Assembly (NCBI GenBank): GCA_021826655.1
Contig: JAKAZC010000011.1
Span: 1 to 19,945, forward strand
DNA length: 19,945 bases
Direction of reading: 5' to 3'
Origin: Actinomycetes bacterium
GTDB lineage: Bacteria; Actinomycetota; Acidimicrobiia; Acidimicrobiales; RAAP-2
Shown: in pieces, positions 1-7,780 of the stretch
Position numbering within the stretch: position 1 is the first letter of the stretch
Layout of the letters: every line of letters begins with the position of its first letter
Notes under the pieces: generated by a model
Database searches by the model: none
The model's input: the letters and a program-made list of their open reading frames with translations, nothing else
Told to the model about the DNA's origin: nothing
Position numbers and translations under genes: made by a program

Positions 1-1406
1 GCCACCGGGTAGCCGAATGACCGGTACCAGTGGGGCATGAGCGGCTTGTACAACCGCACCCGTTCGTGGAGCCCACTGGAGTGGGACATCGGATTCTTGT
101 GGCGGGACAGGATGTAGTCCGGCAGGTCGTCGCGGAAGGCCTCGCGCAGGATCCACTTCTCGTACCCGTCCCGCACCTTGAACGACACTGGTATCCGCAT
201 GGCGAGGAGCAGCAGGTCGAGGTCGAGGAACGGCACCCGTGCCTCGACGCACTGACCCATCGACGTGCGGTCGACCCGCTGCAACTCGGTGCGGGTCAGC
301 TGGCGGATCTTGTGGAGGAAGAGTTGGCGGGTCCTGTCCTCGTCGACCGACCGGTACATGGCGTAGCCCCCGAAGAGCTCGTCGGAGCCGTCCCCGGTCA
401 GCACCACCTTGATGCCGGCCCGGTGTACCGCGGCGAACACCTCCATGGACACGACCGCATTGATGACGTCGCCGTACTCGGTCGCCTCGGACACCCGGAC
501 GGCCTCCTTCACCTGGGCGGCGCGGATCCGGCGGGGGGCCACCTCCACCACCACGTGTCGGAGCCCGAGGTCGGTGGCGAGCCGACGCGCGTAGTCGAGG
601 TCCTCGCTGCCGGGAGCGCCCACGGTGAAGGCCGTGCAGTCGGGGTGGAGTCGCGCGATCACGGTGGCCACGAGTGACGAGTCGAGTCCGCCGGACAGGA
701 TGATCCCCACGGGTAGATCGGTGTCCACCCTACGTCGCACGGCCTCGACCAGTGTCGCACGCACGGCTCCCGTGGCAGCTTCGACGGAGCCCAGTTCCGG
801 CTGGTCCGAGCCGAGATCGAGGAGGTCGATGTAGGGACGGAGCACCGGGTCCCGGTCGGGCGACCCGGTGCCGCAGTGGCCGGGTGGAACCTCGTGGACC
901 CGTACCCCGAGGCCCACCAGCGCCTTGATCTCGGACGCCGCGTACAGCCGGCCGGGGGTACGGGCCCAGTACAGCGGCTTGACTCCGGCCGGGTCCCGGG
1001 CGAGGAAGACCGAGTTGTCTGCGTGGTCGACCATGGCCAGGGCGAATTCGCCCCGGAACTCCAGGAGTGCCCGTTCACCCCAAGCCAGCAGTGCCTCGGC
1101 CACCACCTCGGTGTCGCTGTGCGACCGGAATCCGGTCCCTTCCTCGACCAGGGTCTCCCGGAGTTCGCGGAAATTGAAGACCTCGCCGTTGTAGCAGAGC
1201 GCATGTCGCCCCGACCCGGTGTTCCACGGCTGGACCGCGAGTTCGCGGTCGACGATCTTCAGGCGGGAGGTGACCAGGAGCGACCCCTCCGTGCGCTCCT
1301 CCTCGATCGACTCCCCACGCTGGCCGATCCCGGACGTCATGGCGTCGAAGCGCCGCTCGTCGGCGGCGTCCAGGGACGGGCCCAGCAGCAGTGCGATCCC
1401 GCACAT
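1..1406 (-). CDS. asnB: Asparagine synthase (glutamine-hydrolysing), C-terminus cut by window edge
   Basis: Class II glutamine amidotransferase/ATP-dependent amidating enzyme. It takes ammonia from glutamine with the N-terminal domain and transfers it to a carboxylate activated by ATP. The ATG is fixed by the reading MCGIALLLG: Cys2 is the catalytic nucleophile exposed after Met removal, so no upstream start is acceptable. Visible motifs are NGEVFN (about 73-78), RDPAGVKPLY (137-146), the PP-loop SGGLDSS (238-244) and TGDGSDELFGGY (337-348). 468 residues are in the window; family members are usually about 500-650, so only the tail is missing. It starts 16 bp after the stop of the M15-like gene with no promoter visible between, so the two are probably co-transcribed. 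The product could be asparagine, but homologues of this family (LtsA/AsnB of corynebacteria and mycobacteria) amidate peptidoglycan diaminopimelate, so the true acceptor is open. Confidence 0.93.
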   Translation of the reverse strand, partial: MCGIALLLGPSLDAADERRFDAMTSGIGQRGESIEEERTEGSLLVTSRLKIVDRELAVQPWNTGSGRHALCYNGEVFNFRELRETLVEEGTGFRSHSDTEVVAEALLAWGERALLEFRGEFALAMVDHADNSVFLARDPAGVKPLYWARTPGRLYAASEIKALVGLGVRVHEVPPGHCGTGSPDRDPVLRPYIDLLDLGSDQPELGSVEAATGAVRATLVEAVRRRVDTDLPVGIILSGGLDSSLVATVIARLHPDCTAFTVGAPGSEDLDYARRLATDLGLRHVVVEVAPRRIRAAQVKEAVRVSEATEYGDVINAVVSMEVFAAVHRAGIKVVLTGDGSDELFGGYAMYRSVDEDRTRQLFLHKIRQLTRTELQRVDRTSMGQCVEARVPFLDLDLLLLAMRIPVSFKVRDGYEKWILREAFRDDLPDYILSRHKNPMSHSSGLHERVRLYKPLMPHWYRSFGYPV

Positions 1407-1422
1407 GGTCGGTGCGGCCCGC

Positions 1423-2292
1423 TCAGCCCAGGCCGAGCGCGTGGTAGCGCCCCACCTCGGACGGATTCAGGCAGATGTGCCACGCCCGACCCTCGTCGAT
1501 GACGTTGAGCACGCCCCGGTCGAGGTAGTCGAGGAGGACGGCACGCAGTGCACCGGCGGCGCCGAACCGCTCGAACCAGGCCACTTCGATGTCGGCCGCC
1601 CAGCCCCTGCAGTGGGCACTCGGTAGGAGTGCGGTGAATCCGAGCGCCTTCAGGTGTTGCTGGTGTTCGACGGTCCGGGTGATGCTGGTGACGCGAATCG
1701 GGGGCGTCCCCGCGGGAGCTGCGTCCCGGGTGGCGGCGGTCAATTCGTTGAGCACGCCGAGTAGTGCCGGTCGGACCCGGGTGCAGGACAGTCCGGGGCC
1801 ACGGGGCTCCCGGTCGGGGAACAGGCGCTGCACGACGAAGTCCCGGCCCCGCCGACCCCATCCGTCGGAGGCGACGCCGAAGCTGAACGCCACCCGGCCC
1901 CGCGTTCGCTCGTCGACCAGGTCCACCAGATCGGGGGCCGAGACCACGTCGGCATCGGTGGCGAAGTCGGGCTCGTCGTCCCACCACACCAGATCGACGT
2001 TCTGGAGCAGGAGGATGCGGACCAGGCCTGCGCCGGAGGTGGCGTTGGACGCCGCGGACGGGACGAACCGGCGGAATTCCTCGGTCGACTGCTGGACCAG
2101 GCGGTCGGGCCCGCCCCGGAGGACGGACAGGAACCGCAGTGACGGGTGAGCCAGGGCGTCGGCCACGACGGATCCGACGGTCAGCGGATCAGCCGCGTCG
2201 CCGAGGCCCTCGAGCGTCCGGTAGACGGCGTCGATGGCGGCCCTGCGCTGCTGGAGGAGCCTGGCCGGATCCACCTCCGAGGCCGGGAACAT
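1423..2292 (-). CDS. Peptidase M15-like / DUF5715-like protein
   Basis: 289 residues, no signal peptide or membrane segment seen. The C-terminal 90 residues carry a zinc-site pattern like D-Ala-D-Ala carboxypeptidases and Hedgehog-fold proteins: SAHCRGWAADI (His227, Asp234) followed by EGRAWH (Glu267, His272). In the family, H-D-H bind zinc and the Glu is the general base. The N-terminal 190 residues are unrecognised, with a tryptophan-acidic stretch LVWWDDEPDF near 101-110. I chose ATG 2292 because a TAGGGT box lies 8 nt upstream. The frame stays open to 2682, but the extra stretch is low-complexity Arg/Gly/Pro antisense to the ThDP enzyme gene and is not protein-like. It sits 16 bp upstream of asnB. 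The fold assignment is from motifs only; the substrate is unknown. Confidence 0.75.
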   Translation of the reverse strand: MFPASEVDPARLLQQRRAAIDAVYRTLEGLGDAADPLTVGSVVADALAHPSLRFLSVLRGGPDRLVQQSTEEFRRFVPSAASNATSGAGLVRILLLQNVDLVWWDDEPDFATDADVVSAPDLVDLVDERTRGRVAFSFGVASDGWGRRGRDFVVQRLFPDREPRGPGLSCTRVRPALLGVLNELTAATRDAAPAGTPPIRVTSITRTVEHQQHLKALGFTALLPSAHCRGWAADIEVAWFERFGAAGALRAVLLDYLDRGVLNVIDEGRAWHICLNPSEVGRYHALGLG

Positions 2293-2300
2293 GGGTGGTG

Positions 2301-2306
2301 ACCCTA
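2301..2306 (-). promoter_or_regulatory. -10 box (TAGGGT) of the M15-like gene, probably leaderless
   Basis: On the minus strand GGTAGGGT ends 8 nt before the ATG at 2292, and no Shine-Dalgarno sequence is present. The arrangement matches that before ctaG-like, LCP and gntR genes in this window. No good -35 is visible. Confidence 0.45.
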
Positions 2307-2390
2307 CCACCGGCGTCGACCGCTGCTGGTGGTCCCTCGGTGAGGCGCGCCAGGGTCGGCCTGTCGGCGGTGTCGGTCCAGGTGACGGGC

Positions 2391-3962
2391 TCACAGGATG
2401 CCGGGAACCACCGCTTCGACCACACTCGGACCCGGAGTCGCCAGGGCACGGGCGAGCTCGTCGGCGAACTGTTCGGCTGTCTCGGCCCGTGCCGCGTGCA
2501 GACCGAGACCCCGCGCGATCTGGGCGAATTCCAGGTCGGGTCGCCCGAGGTCGAGCATCTCCCGGGCTCGGGGCCCGGGCGTCTCGACCCCGACCCGGTC
2601 GAGCTCCATGTTGAGCACCGCGTAGGAGCGATTGTTCAGGATCACCGTGGTGACATCGAGGCCCTCGCGGGCCATCGTCCACCAGGCCTGAACGGTGTAG
2701 AGCGCACTCCCGTCGGCCTCGAGAGCGACGACCCGCCGGTCAGGCGCGGCCACGGCGGCGCCCACGGCGACCGGCAGGCCCTGGCCGATGGCCCCTCCGG
2801 TGAGGGTCAGCCAGTCGTGGGGGGGCGAGCCGGCGGTGGCGCCGGGAGCGAACAGGCCGGCGGTGTTGCCCTCGTCGGAGACGACGGCACCCTCCGGCAG
2901 GAGGGCACCGAGTGCCTGACACACGCTCTGGGCGGTCAGTGCTCCCGTGGGCAGGCCCGGGACCGCCGCCTCCTGTCGGTGGGGGCCTCCGGCCGGGGCG
3001 CCGACCAGCTCGACCAGTGCCGCCAGTGCGGCGGTCACGTCGTCGCCGGGGCCGGCCACCGGATGGACGGTGCATCCCCCGGGCACGAGATCGCTGAGCT
3101 TGCCCGGGTAGGCGAAGAAGGAGACCGGAGACCGGGCGTCGAGCAGCACCAGGTGGCGGATGCCGTCGAGGCGGAGTGAGGCGAACTCGGCCAGGTAGCC
3201 GAGCCGCTCGACCGGTGGGCGTCCCGCACCCCGTGCGAGCCGGGCCGGGAAGGTCTCGCACAGGAGCTCGGCACCGGCACCGTCGGCCAGTCCGGCGGCC
3301 ATATCGAGGAGTGGACCCGAGCACACCCGTCCCCCGATGAACAGAGCGGCGCGCTCTCCTGACCGGAGGGCGGAGGCGGCGGCCTCGACAACGGCCGCGT
3401 CCGGTGCGGCACCCCGGCCCGGTCGTGTCCCCACCCCGTCGACGACCGGGCCGCACACGCCACCGTCGGACCACGAGACGTCGGCGGGCAGGATCAAGGT
3501 GGCGACCGAGCCGGGGGGCCCATAGGCGGCCTCCAGCGCGTCGACCGCGTCGTGGCCCAGGGCGGCGGTCGACTCGGTGGTGCGGACGAAGGGGGAGACG
3601 TTGTTGGCCACGGTGGCGATGTCGGACTGGAGCTGGGCGTCATAGGCGCGGTGGGAGATGGCGTGGTCGCCGACGATGTTCAGCACCGGGCTGTGCGCCC
3701 GTCGGGCATTGTGGAGATTGGCCAACCCGTTGCCGAGACCGGGGCCGAGGTGGAGCAGGGTGGCGGCTGTGCGCCCGGCGATCCGGGCATATCCGTCGGC
3801 GGCACCGGTGGCCACACCCTCGAACAGGGCGAGCACGCCGTGCATCGACGGCACCTCGTCGAGGGCGGCCACGAAGTGCATCTCCGAGGTCCCCGGGTTC
3901 ATGAAGCAGCGTTCGACACCGTGGTCGACGAGGGTGCGGATGAGTGACTGGGCTCCGTTCAC
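2391..3962 (-). CDS. ilvX: Thiamine-diphosphate enzyme, IlvX / acetolactate-synthase large-subunit-like
   Basis: 523-residue ThDP-dependent enzyme. The N-terminal pyrimidine-binding domain carries the activating Glu48 in LFEGVATGAADGYAR (46-60), the middle domain spans about 185-320, and the C-terminal diphosphate-binding domain has EADGS (416-420) and the paired NN (443-444) that form the GDGS...NN metal site. The start MNGAQSL..NPGTSEMHFVAALD resembles what I recall of mycobacterial IlvX, a paralogue of acetolactate synthase whose reaction is not firmly settled. Benzoylformate decarboxylase is the other close relative. The GTG start overlaps the TGA of the upstream flavoprotein gene in a GTGA, so translation is probably coupled. 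The partner suggests the substrate is a 2-oxoacid made from a 2-hydroxyacid. It is unlikely to be the housekeeping acetolactate synthase, because no small-subunit gene adjoins it. Confidence 0.9.
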   Translation of the reverse strand: MNGAQSLIRTLVDHGVERCFMNPGTSEMHFVAALDEVPSMHGVLALFEGVATGAADGYARIAGRTAATLLHLGPGLGNGLANLHNARRAHSPVLNIVGDHAISHRAYDAQLQSDIATVANNVSPFVRTTESTAALGHDAVDALEAAYGPPGSVATLILPADVSWSDGGVCGPVVDGVGTRPGRGAAPDAAVVEAAASALRSGERAALFIGGRVCSGPLLDMAAGLADGAGAELLCETFPARLARGAGRPPVERLGYLAEFASLRLDGIRHLVLLDARSPVSFFAYPGKLSDLVPGGCTVHPVAGPGDDVTAALAALVELVGAPAGGPHRQEAAVPGLPTGALTAQSVCQALGALLPEGAVVSDEGNTAGLFAPGATAGSPPHDWLTLTGGAIGQGLPVAVGAAVAAPDRRVVALEADGSALYTVQAWWTMAREGLDVTTVILNNRSYAVLNMELDRVGVETPGPRAREMLDLGRPDLEFAQIARGLGLHAARAETAEQFADELARALATPGPSVVEAVVPGIL

Positions 3963-5407
3963 GGTCGGGCTCCTCGGATGGTGTCGGTGTGCTCGGCGGC
4001 GAAGATCGTGCCCGGGTTGAGGATCCCGCAGGGGTCGAAGGCCTGCTTGATCCGGCGCATCAGCCCGAGTTTCACCGGATCCTCGAGATCGGCGAAGGAG
4101 GCCAGCTTCGCCGTGCCGATCCCGTGCTCGCCCGACACGGCGCCCCCGAGCTGCACGGCTGCGGCCAGGATGTCATGGAGGAGGCGATGACGGACTTCCG
4201 GATCGGGCTGGAAGACCGAGAGATGCACGTTCCCGTCGCCGGCGTGTCCGCACCCGACCACCAGCGAGCCGGCCGCGCCGGCCAGTCCGGCGACGTCGGC
4301 CAGGTACGCGGGGATCGAGGCCCGGGGTACCACCGCGTCGACGATGTCGTCCGCGCCGGCCGCCTTCGAGGCCCAGAACGCATGCTCCCGGGCTGCGACC
4401 AGCTCGTGGCCGGCGTGGTCGGGCAGTACGTAGACGTCGAGCGCGCCGAGCTCGGTCAGCTGGCCGGCGAGCGCGGCGGTGTCCTCCTCGACACGGTCCC
4501 CGTGGTGACCCTCGAGGACGATGACCAGGTAGGCGAGGGCCGTCTCCCGGACGTCGTCGGGAATCCCGAGGTCGATGCCGGCGTTGGCCGTGATGCCCGC
4601 CATCGACAGCATGTCGATGTACTCGACGAGGAGCGGGCCCACGCCGCTGGCCACGACCGGGGATACGGCCGCGGCCACCTGGCCGACGGTGGCGAACGGT
4701 GCCAGCAACGTGGCCTGGTGGCCTGGCCGGGGATGGAGTCGCAGGACGGCACGAGTGACCAGGGCGAGTGTGCCCTCGGACCCGACGATCAACTGGGTCA
4801 GGTCGTACCCGCTGGTGGACTTCACGAACCGCCCGCCGGTGCTGATCACCTCGCCCGTGCCCAGGACGGCCTCGAGCCCGAGGACGTGGTGGCGGGTGAC
4901 CCCGTACTTCACCGCACGCATGCCGCCGGCATTGGTGGACACGTTGCCCCCCAGGCTCGCGGACTGCTCACCGGGGAAGACCGGGTACACCAGCCCGAGG
5001 GGGGCGAGGGCGGAATCGAGTTCGGCCAACGTCACCCCGGGCTCGACCACGGCGACCTGGTTGTCCACGTCGATCTCGATGATCGACGCCATCCGCTCGA
5101 ACGAGACGACGATCCCCCCCGCGACCGGCACGGCGGCACCGGACAGTCCGGTTCCCGAGCCCCGGGCGGTGACCGGCACCCCGAACTCGCCCGCGGCCAC
5201 CAGGATGGCCGCCACCTCGGCCGCCGAACCTGGCCGCACGACGGCGATCGGACGGACGGGTGGGACGCCCATCGCCTCGTCATGGCACTCGTCGTCGCCG
5301 ACGGCGTCCCCCCTGTCGACGTGCGCAGGGCCGGAGACGGCCACCAGCCGGTCGCCGATCGTCGTCACCGGGCGGTCCGCCGCATCCCTGGGACAGCATC
5401 CTCCCAC
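3959..5407 (-). CDS. FAD-linked oxidase / 2-hydroxyacid dehydrogenase, GlcD family
   Basis: 482-residue flavoprotein of the VAO/PCMH type. The FAD-binding domain contains TARGSGTGLSGAAVP (about 80-94) and GGNVSTNAGG (about 152-161). The C-terminal FAD-oxidase domain contains CGHAGDGNVHL, SGEHGIGTAKL and the terminal FDPCGILNPG. The family includes glycolate oxidase GlcD and D-lactate dehydrogenases, which oxidise a 2-hydroxyacid to the 2-oxoacid. No membrane segment is seen; the electron acceptor is unknown. I chose GTG 5407 because a TAGCGT box lies 9 nt upstream. The alternative GTG at 5368 (protein beginning with TTIGDRLVAV after the initiator) fits the usual family N-terminus better but has no ribosome site. 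It overlaps the downstream ThDP gene by 4 bases, so the two form a translationally coupled pair. Confidence 0.88.
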   Translation of the reverse strand: MGGCCPRDAADRPVTTIGDRLVAVSGPAHVDRGDAVGDDECHDEAMGVPPVRPIAVVRPGSAAEVAAILVAAGEFGVPVTARGSGTGLSGAAVPVAGGIVVSFERMASIIEIDVDNQVAVVEPGVTLAELDSALAPLGLVYPVFPGEQSASLGGNVSTNAGGMRAVKYGVTRHHVLGLEAVLGTGEVISTGGRFVKSTSGYDLTQLIVGSEGTLALVTRAVLRLHPRPGHQATLLAPFATVGQVAAAVSPVVASGVGPLLVEYIDMLSMAGITANAGIDLGIPDDVRETALAYLVIVLEGHHGDRVEEDTAALAGQLTELGALDVYVLPDHAGHELVAAREHAFWASKAAGADDIVDAVVPRASIPAYLADVAGLAGAAGSLVVGCGHAGDGNVHLSVFQPDPEVRHRLLHDILAAAVQLGGAVSGEHGIGTAKLASFADLEDPVKLGLMRRIKQAFDPCGILNPGTIFAAEHTDTIRGARP

Positions 5408-5416
5408 ACCCCCGAC

Positions 5417-5422
5417 ACGCTA
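5417..5422 (-). promoter_or_regulatory. -10 box (TAGCGT) of the FAD-linked oxidase operon
   Basis: Minus-strand ACTAGCGT ends 9 nt before GTG 5407. It fits TAnnnT and would place the transcript start at or within a few bases of the start codon. No clear -35 is visible in the shared gap with the divergent CtaG gene. Confidence 0.35.
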
Positions 5423-5526
5423 GTCCCGCTGTGCCGGCCGACCCGGGCCCCTCCGACGCGGCACGGCCGGTTCCCCCTGACCCTCCGGACCGGCTGCCCC
5501 GAATGGGACCGGGAGGACGCACTCGG

Positions 5527-5532
5527 TAGGCT
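5527..5532 (+). promoter_or_regulatory. -10 box (TAGGCT) of the CtaG gene, probably leaderless
   Basis: GGTAGGCT is followed by 6 nt (tggcgg) and the GTG start at 5539. A transcript starting about 7 nt after the hexamer would begin on the start codon. The -35 region is weak. Confidence 0.5.
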
Positions 5533-5538
5533 TGGCGG

Positions 5539-6462
5539 GTGCCCTCGATGAACTCGATGCCCGGCGCGCACCACCTCGGACTGAGCCTGCACACCGTGCT
5601 CACCCGGTGGGACACCGGCCCCTTCGCACTCGTCAGCCTCGCGACCGTCCTGTTGGTCGGGGCCTGGTACGTGCAGTCGGTGTGGGCACTTTCGGCCCGG
5701 GGCCGCGTCTGGGGTCGCCTGCGGACGGCATCGTTCCTGACCGGGCTGGTCCTGGTGGACCTGGCCCTCCAGTCCCCTGTCGCCACGCTCACGATGGGCT
5801 ACTTCGAGGCCCACATGATCCAGCACCTCCTGCTGATGGTCACCGCGCCGCCGCTCCTCGCGTTGGGCGCGCCGATGACCCTCGCGCTCCAGACCTCGGG
5901 GCGGCGCACCAAGGTGCGGCTGCTCCACGTGCTCAATTCACGGGCGTTCCGGTGGTGGAGCCACCCGGTGCCGACGGCCGCCGTCTACTACCTCTCGATG
6001 TTCGCCTTCTTCCTCACCACGGCCGTCAACGTGGCCATGACCCACATGTGGCTGATGGACATCGTCAACGTCGCGTTCCTGGTGGCGGCCATGCACTTCT
6101 GGTGGCCCATCGTCGGCGTCGACTTCATCCCCCACTGGCCCATGGGCCACGGAATGAAGATGGTCGCCCTGCTCATCGGGGTTCCGATCGAGTCGTTCCT
6201 CGCCCTCGCGCTGCTCACCTCCACGCGACCGGTGGCGTCGATGTACACCGTGTCCTCCACCCATACCGGAGCGGGCATCCTGTGGGTGGGCGCGGAGGCG
6301 TTCACCTTCCTGGCGCTCATTCCGGTGTTCGTCCAGTGGTTACGGGTCGAGGGCCGGCGAACGGCCCGGATCGACGCCGAACTCGACGCGGCGTATGCCG
6401 TCGCCGGCACGGACCTCACCCCGGTCGGGCCGGACGGTACGGTGCCGGACACCCGCAACTGA
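5539..6462 (+). CDS. Cytochrome c oxidase assembly protein, CtaG_2 / Caa3_CtaG family
   Basis: 307-residue polytopic membrane protein. About seven hydrophobic segments are visible, e.g. near residues 30-50, 62-78, 95-115, 145-165, 175-190, 210-230 and 250-275. Typical family features are EAHMIQHLLLMVTAPPLLALGAP (His-rich segment after TM2-3) and HFWWPIVGVDFIPHWPMGHGMKM. The family supports copper delivery or assembly of aa3/caa3 oxidases; it differs from the Cox11-type CtaG. GTG 5539 is chosen because of the TAGGCT box 6 nt upstream; ATGs at codons 4 and 7 are less likely. No other oxidase gene is nearby, so it is probably transcribed alone, with convergent HTH gene 39 bp downstream. The C-terminal 30 residues are soluble and polar. 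Confidence 0.9.
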   Translation: MPSMNSMPGAHHLGLSLHTVLTRWDTGPFALVSLATVLLVGAWYVQSVWALSARGRVWGRLRTASFLTGLVLVDLALQSPVATLTMGYFEAHMIQHLLLMVTAPPLLALGAPMTLALQTSGRRTKVRLLHVLNSRAFRWWSHPVPTAAVYYLSMFAFFLTTAVNVAMTHMWLMDIVNVAFLVAAMHFWWPIVGVDFIPHWPMGHGMKMVALLIGVPIESFLALALLTSTRPVASMYTVSSTHTGAGILWVGAEAFTFLALIPVFVQWLRVEGRRTARIDAELDAAYAVAGTDLTPVGPDGTVPDTRN

Positions 6463-6501
6463 ACCCGGACGCCGCTCCCCGTCGCCGTCGACGCCTGTCG
6501 G

Positions 6502-7590
6502 TCAGCCGACCGGGTGGAACGTGTAGGTGAACGGAGCGGACCGGGGTGCGTCGGTGAACGCACTCTTCCCCTTGATGGTGACGCCCACCAGCACGGCCGA
6601 TGACCCGACCTCGACCGTCATGGTCCCCACCGCCGGATACGAGAGCACCTTGGCCGCAGGCTGCACGCCGCTGATCAGCGGCACCGGTGACGACGAGCTG
6701 GTGACCTGGACCCAACACGGGCCGGACGTGGCCACCACCACCGTGTACCGGGTGGTTGCGACGGTGTAGTCCCCACTCGACGACGTCGATCCGGCGGGCT
6801 GGACGGGGAATGTCTGGTGACTCACCGGTACCGTCGTGCCCGGTGTCGTCCCGCCCGAAGTGCCGGGTGCGGTCGAACCCGCGGCCACGACGCGCAGGAT
6901 GTGGGCATCGGCCAGCACCTTGGGCCGGGTGGCCACGAGGACCAGCCCGGCGGCCACGGCCAGCACCAGGACGGCGACCGCCCACGTCACCACCTTGAGT
7001 GACCTCGGCGCATGCATGCGGTGCCGGGCACGGGCCACCTGGCGGCGGCTCTTGCGGAGATCGGCCTGGGGGACGACGGGGAACGTCCCGGTGGGCGGAC
7101 CCGTCGAGAGTGCGTAGTCGTAGTTCCCCGACGTTCCCGCGGCCGACGTGACCCGCCCGCCGACCTGGGGGACCTCGCCCGTCTCGGTGAACGCCCGTAG
7201 ATGGTCGGGTCCGGTGGTGACGGCGGCCACGACGCTGGTGACGACGGCGGAGGGTCGGGTCGCGGCCGGACCGTCACCGGCGTCGACGTCGGCCCGTTCG
7301 GCCCGGAACCGGTCGGTCAACAACTCCTCGTCCAGCCCCAGGAACGTGGCGTACCGACGGAGCGTGGACACAGCGAGTGCCTCGTCAGGCAGTGCGGCCA
7401 TGTCGTCGGCCTCGAGCGCCTCGAGCTGGGTGATCGGTCGACCGAGTCGGTCGTGCACGGCCAGGAGGTCGAGGCCGCGTGCCACCCGCTCCTGACGGAG
7501 CTGCGTCCCGACCGTCTCGGGCTCGGGAGCCAGGTCGCCGTCTTGACCCCCGCCGTCACGACGGGTCGTTCCGCCTCTGGGCCGGATCAC
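6502..7590 (-). CDS. RodZ-like helix-turn-helix membrane protein
   Basis: 362 residues. An N-terminal HTH_25-type domain (about 26-95: VGTQLRQERVARGLDL..TLRRYATFLGLDEELL) is followed by a polar linker, a basic patch RKSRRQVARARHRMH (179-193), one TM helix (about 199-221) and an extracytoplasmic Thr/Ser/Gly-rich linker. A C-terminal beta-rich DUF4115-type domain (about 278-360, TRYTVVVATSGPCWVQV) ends the protein. This is the RodZ architecture, known in other bacteria as a cytoskeleton and cell-shape protein. Start GTG 7590 is set by AGGAG 8 nt upstream; the frame is open to 7701, but that extension lacks a ribosome site. It is convergent with the CtaG gene and divergent from pirin. RodZ function in actinobacteria without MreB is not assured, so the annotation is structural. 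Confidence 0.85.
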   Translation of the reverse strand: MIRPRGGTTRRDGGGQDGDLAPEPETVGTQLRQERVARGLDLLAVHDRLGRPITQLEALEADDMAALPDEALAVSTLRRYATFLGLDEELLTDRFRAERADVDAGDGPAATRPSAVVTSVVAAVTTGPDHLRAFTETGEVPQVGGRVTSAAGTSGNYDYALSTGPPTGTFPVVPQADLRKSRRQVARARHRMHAPRSLKVVTWAVAVLVLAVAAGLVLVATRPKVLADAHILRVVAAGSTAPGTSGGTTPGTTVPVSHQTFPVQPAGSTSSSGDYTVATTRYTVVVATSGPCWVQVTSSSSPVPLISGVQPAAKVLSYPAVGTMTVEVGSSAVLVGVTIKGKSAFTDAPRSAPFTYTFHPVG

Positions 7591-7619
7591 GTGGTGTCTC
7601 CTGACATGTGTCGTGTCCC

Positions 7620-7625
7620 AGCGTA
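7620..7625 (-). promoter_or_regulatory. -10 box (TACGCT) of the RodZ-like gene
   Basis: Minus-strand GGTACGCT lies 29 nt upstream of GTG 7590, leaving room for the AGGAG site. It fits TAnnnT; no good -35 was found at 17-18 bp. Confidence 0.3.
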
Positions 7626-7694
7626 CCTGCAACGATGCACCGGACGACCGACGCGGCGCGCAATCCCCGGCGACCGCGGGGCGGGAATGTTGCG

Positions 7695-7714
7695 TACACA
7701 ACTAGTGTTGTGTA
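7695..7714. promoter_or_regulatory. 20-bp inverted repeat, likely operator upstream of pirin
   Basis: TACACAAC-TAGT-GTTGTGTA has perfect 8-bp arms around a 4-bp centre. It lies 66 bp before the pirin ATG and 104 bp before the divergent RodZ-like start. It is AT-rich against its surroundings and contains a TAGTGT hexamer that could be a -10. The arm and spacer size suit a dimeric MarR- or TetR-type regulator; the regulator is not in the window. Confidence 0.6.
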
Positions 7715-7780
7715 GGGCGTGGACGGACCGGGCGACGCCGGGGGCTGGCCACGGTGGATCGACAGGACAGGAGTGTGGCC

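Noticed and set aside
1..1406. Lasso-peptide cyclase, suggested by an AsnB homologue beside a small hydrolase-like gene
   Set aside because: This AsnB keeps the Cys2 glutaminase nucleophile. No transglutaminase-like leader peptidase, PqqD-like protein or short precursor gene is visible nearby.
2293..2682. N-terminal extension of the M15-like gene
   Set aside because: It would overlap the ThDP gene by about 290 bp, is Arg/Gly/Pro-rich, and lacks the start signal seen at 2292.
2391..3962. Housekeeping acetolactate synthase large subunit
   Set aside because: No small-subunit or ketol-acid reductoisomerase gene is adjacent, and the N-terminus resembles IlvX rather than IlvB.
6497..6510. Hairpin GTCGG-TCAG-CCGAC as a terminator for the CtaG gene
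   Set aside because: It overlaps the stop codon of the convergent gene, is only 5 bp long and has no T-run.
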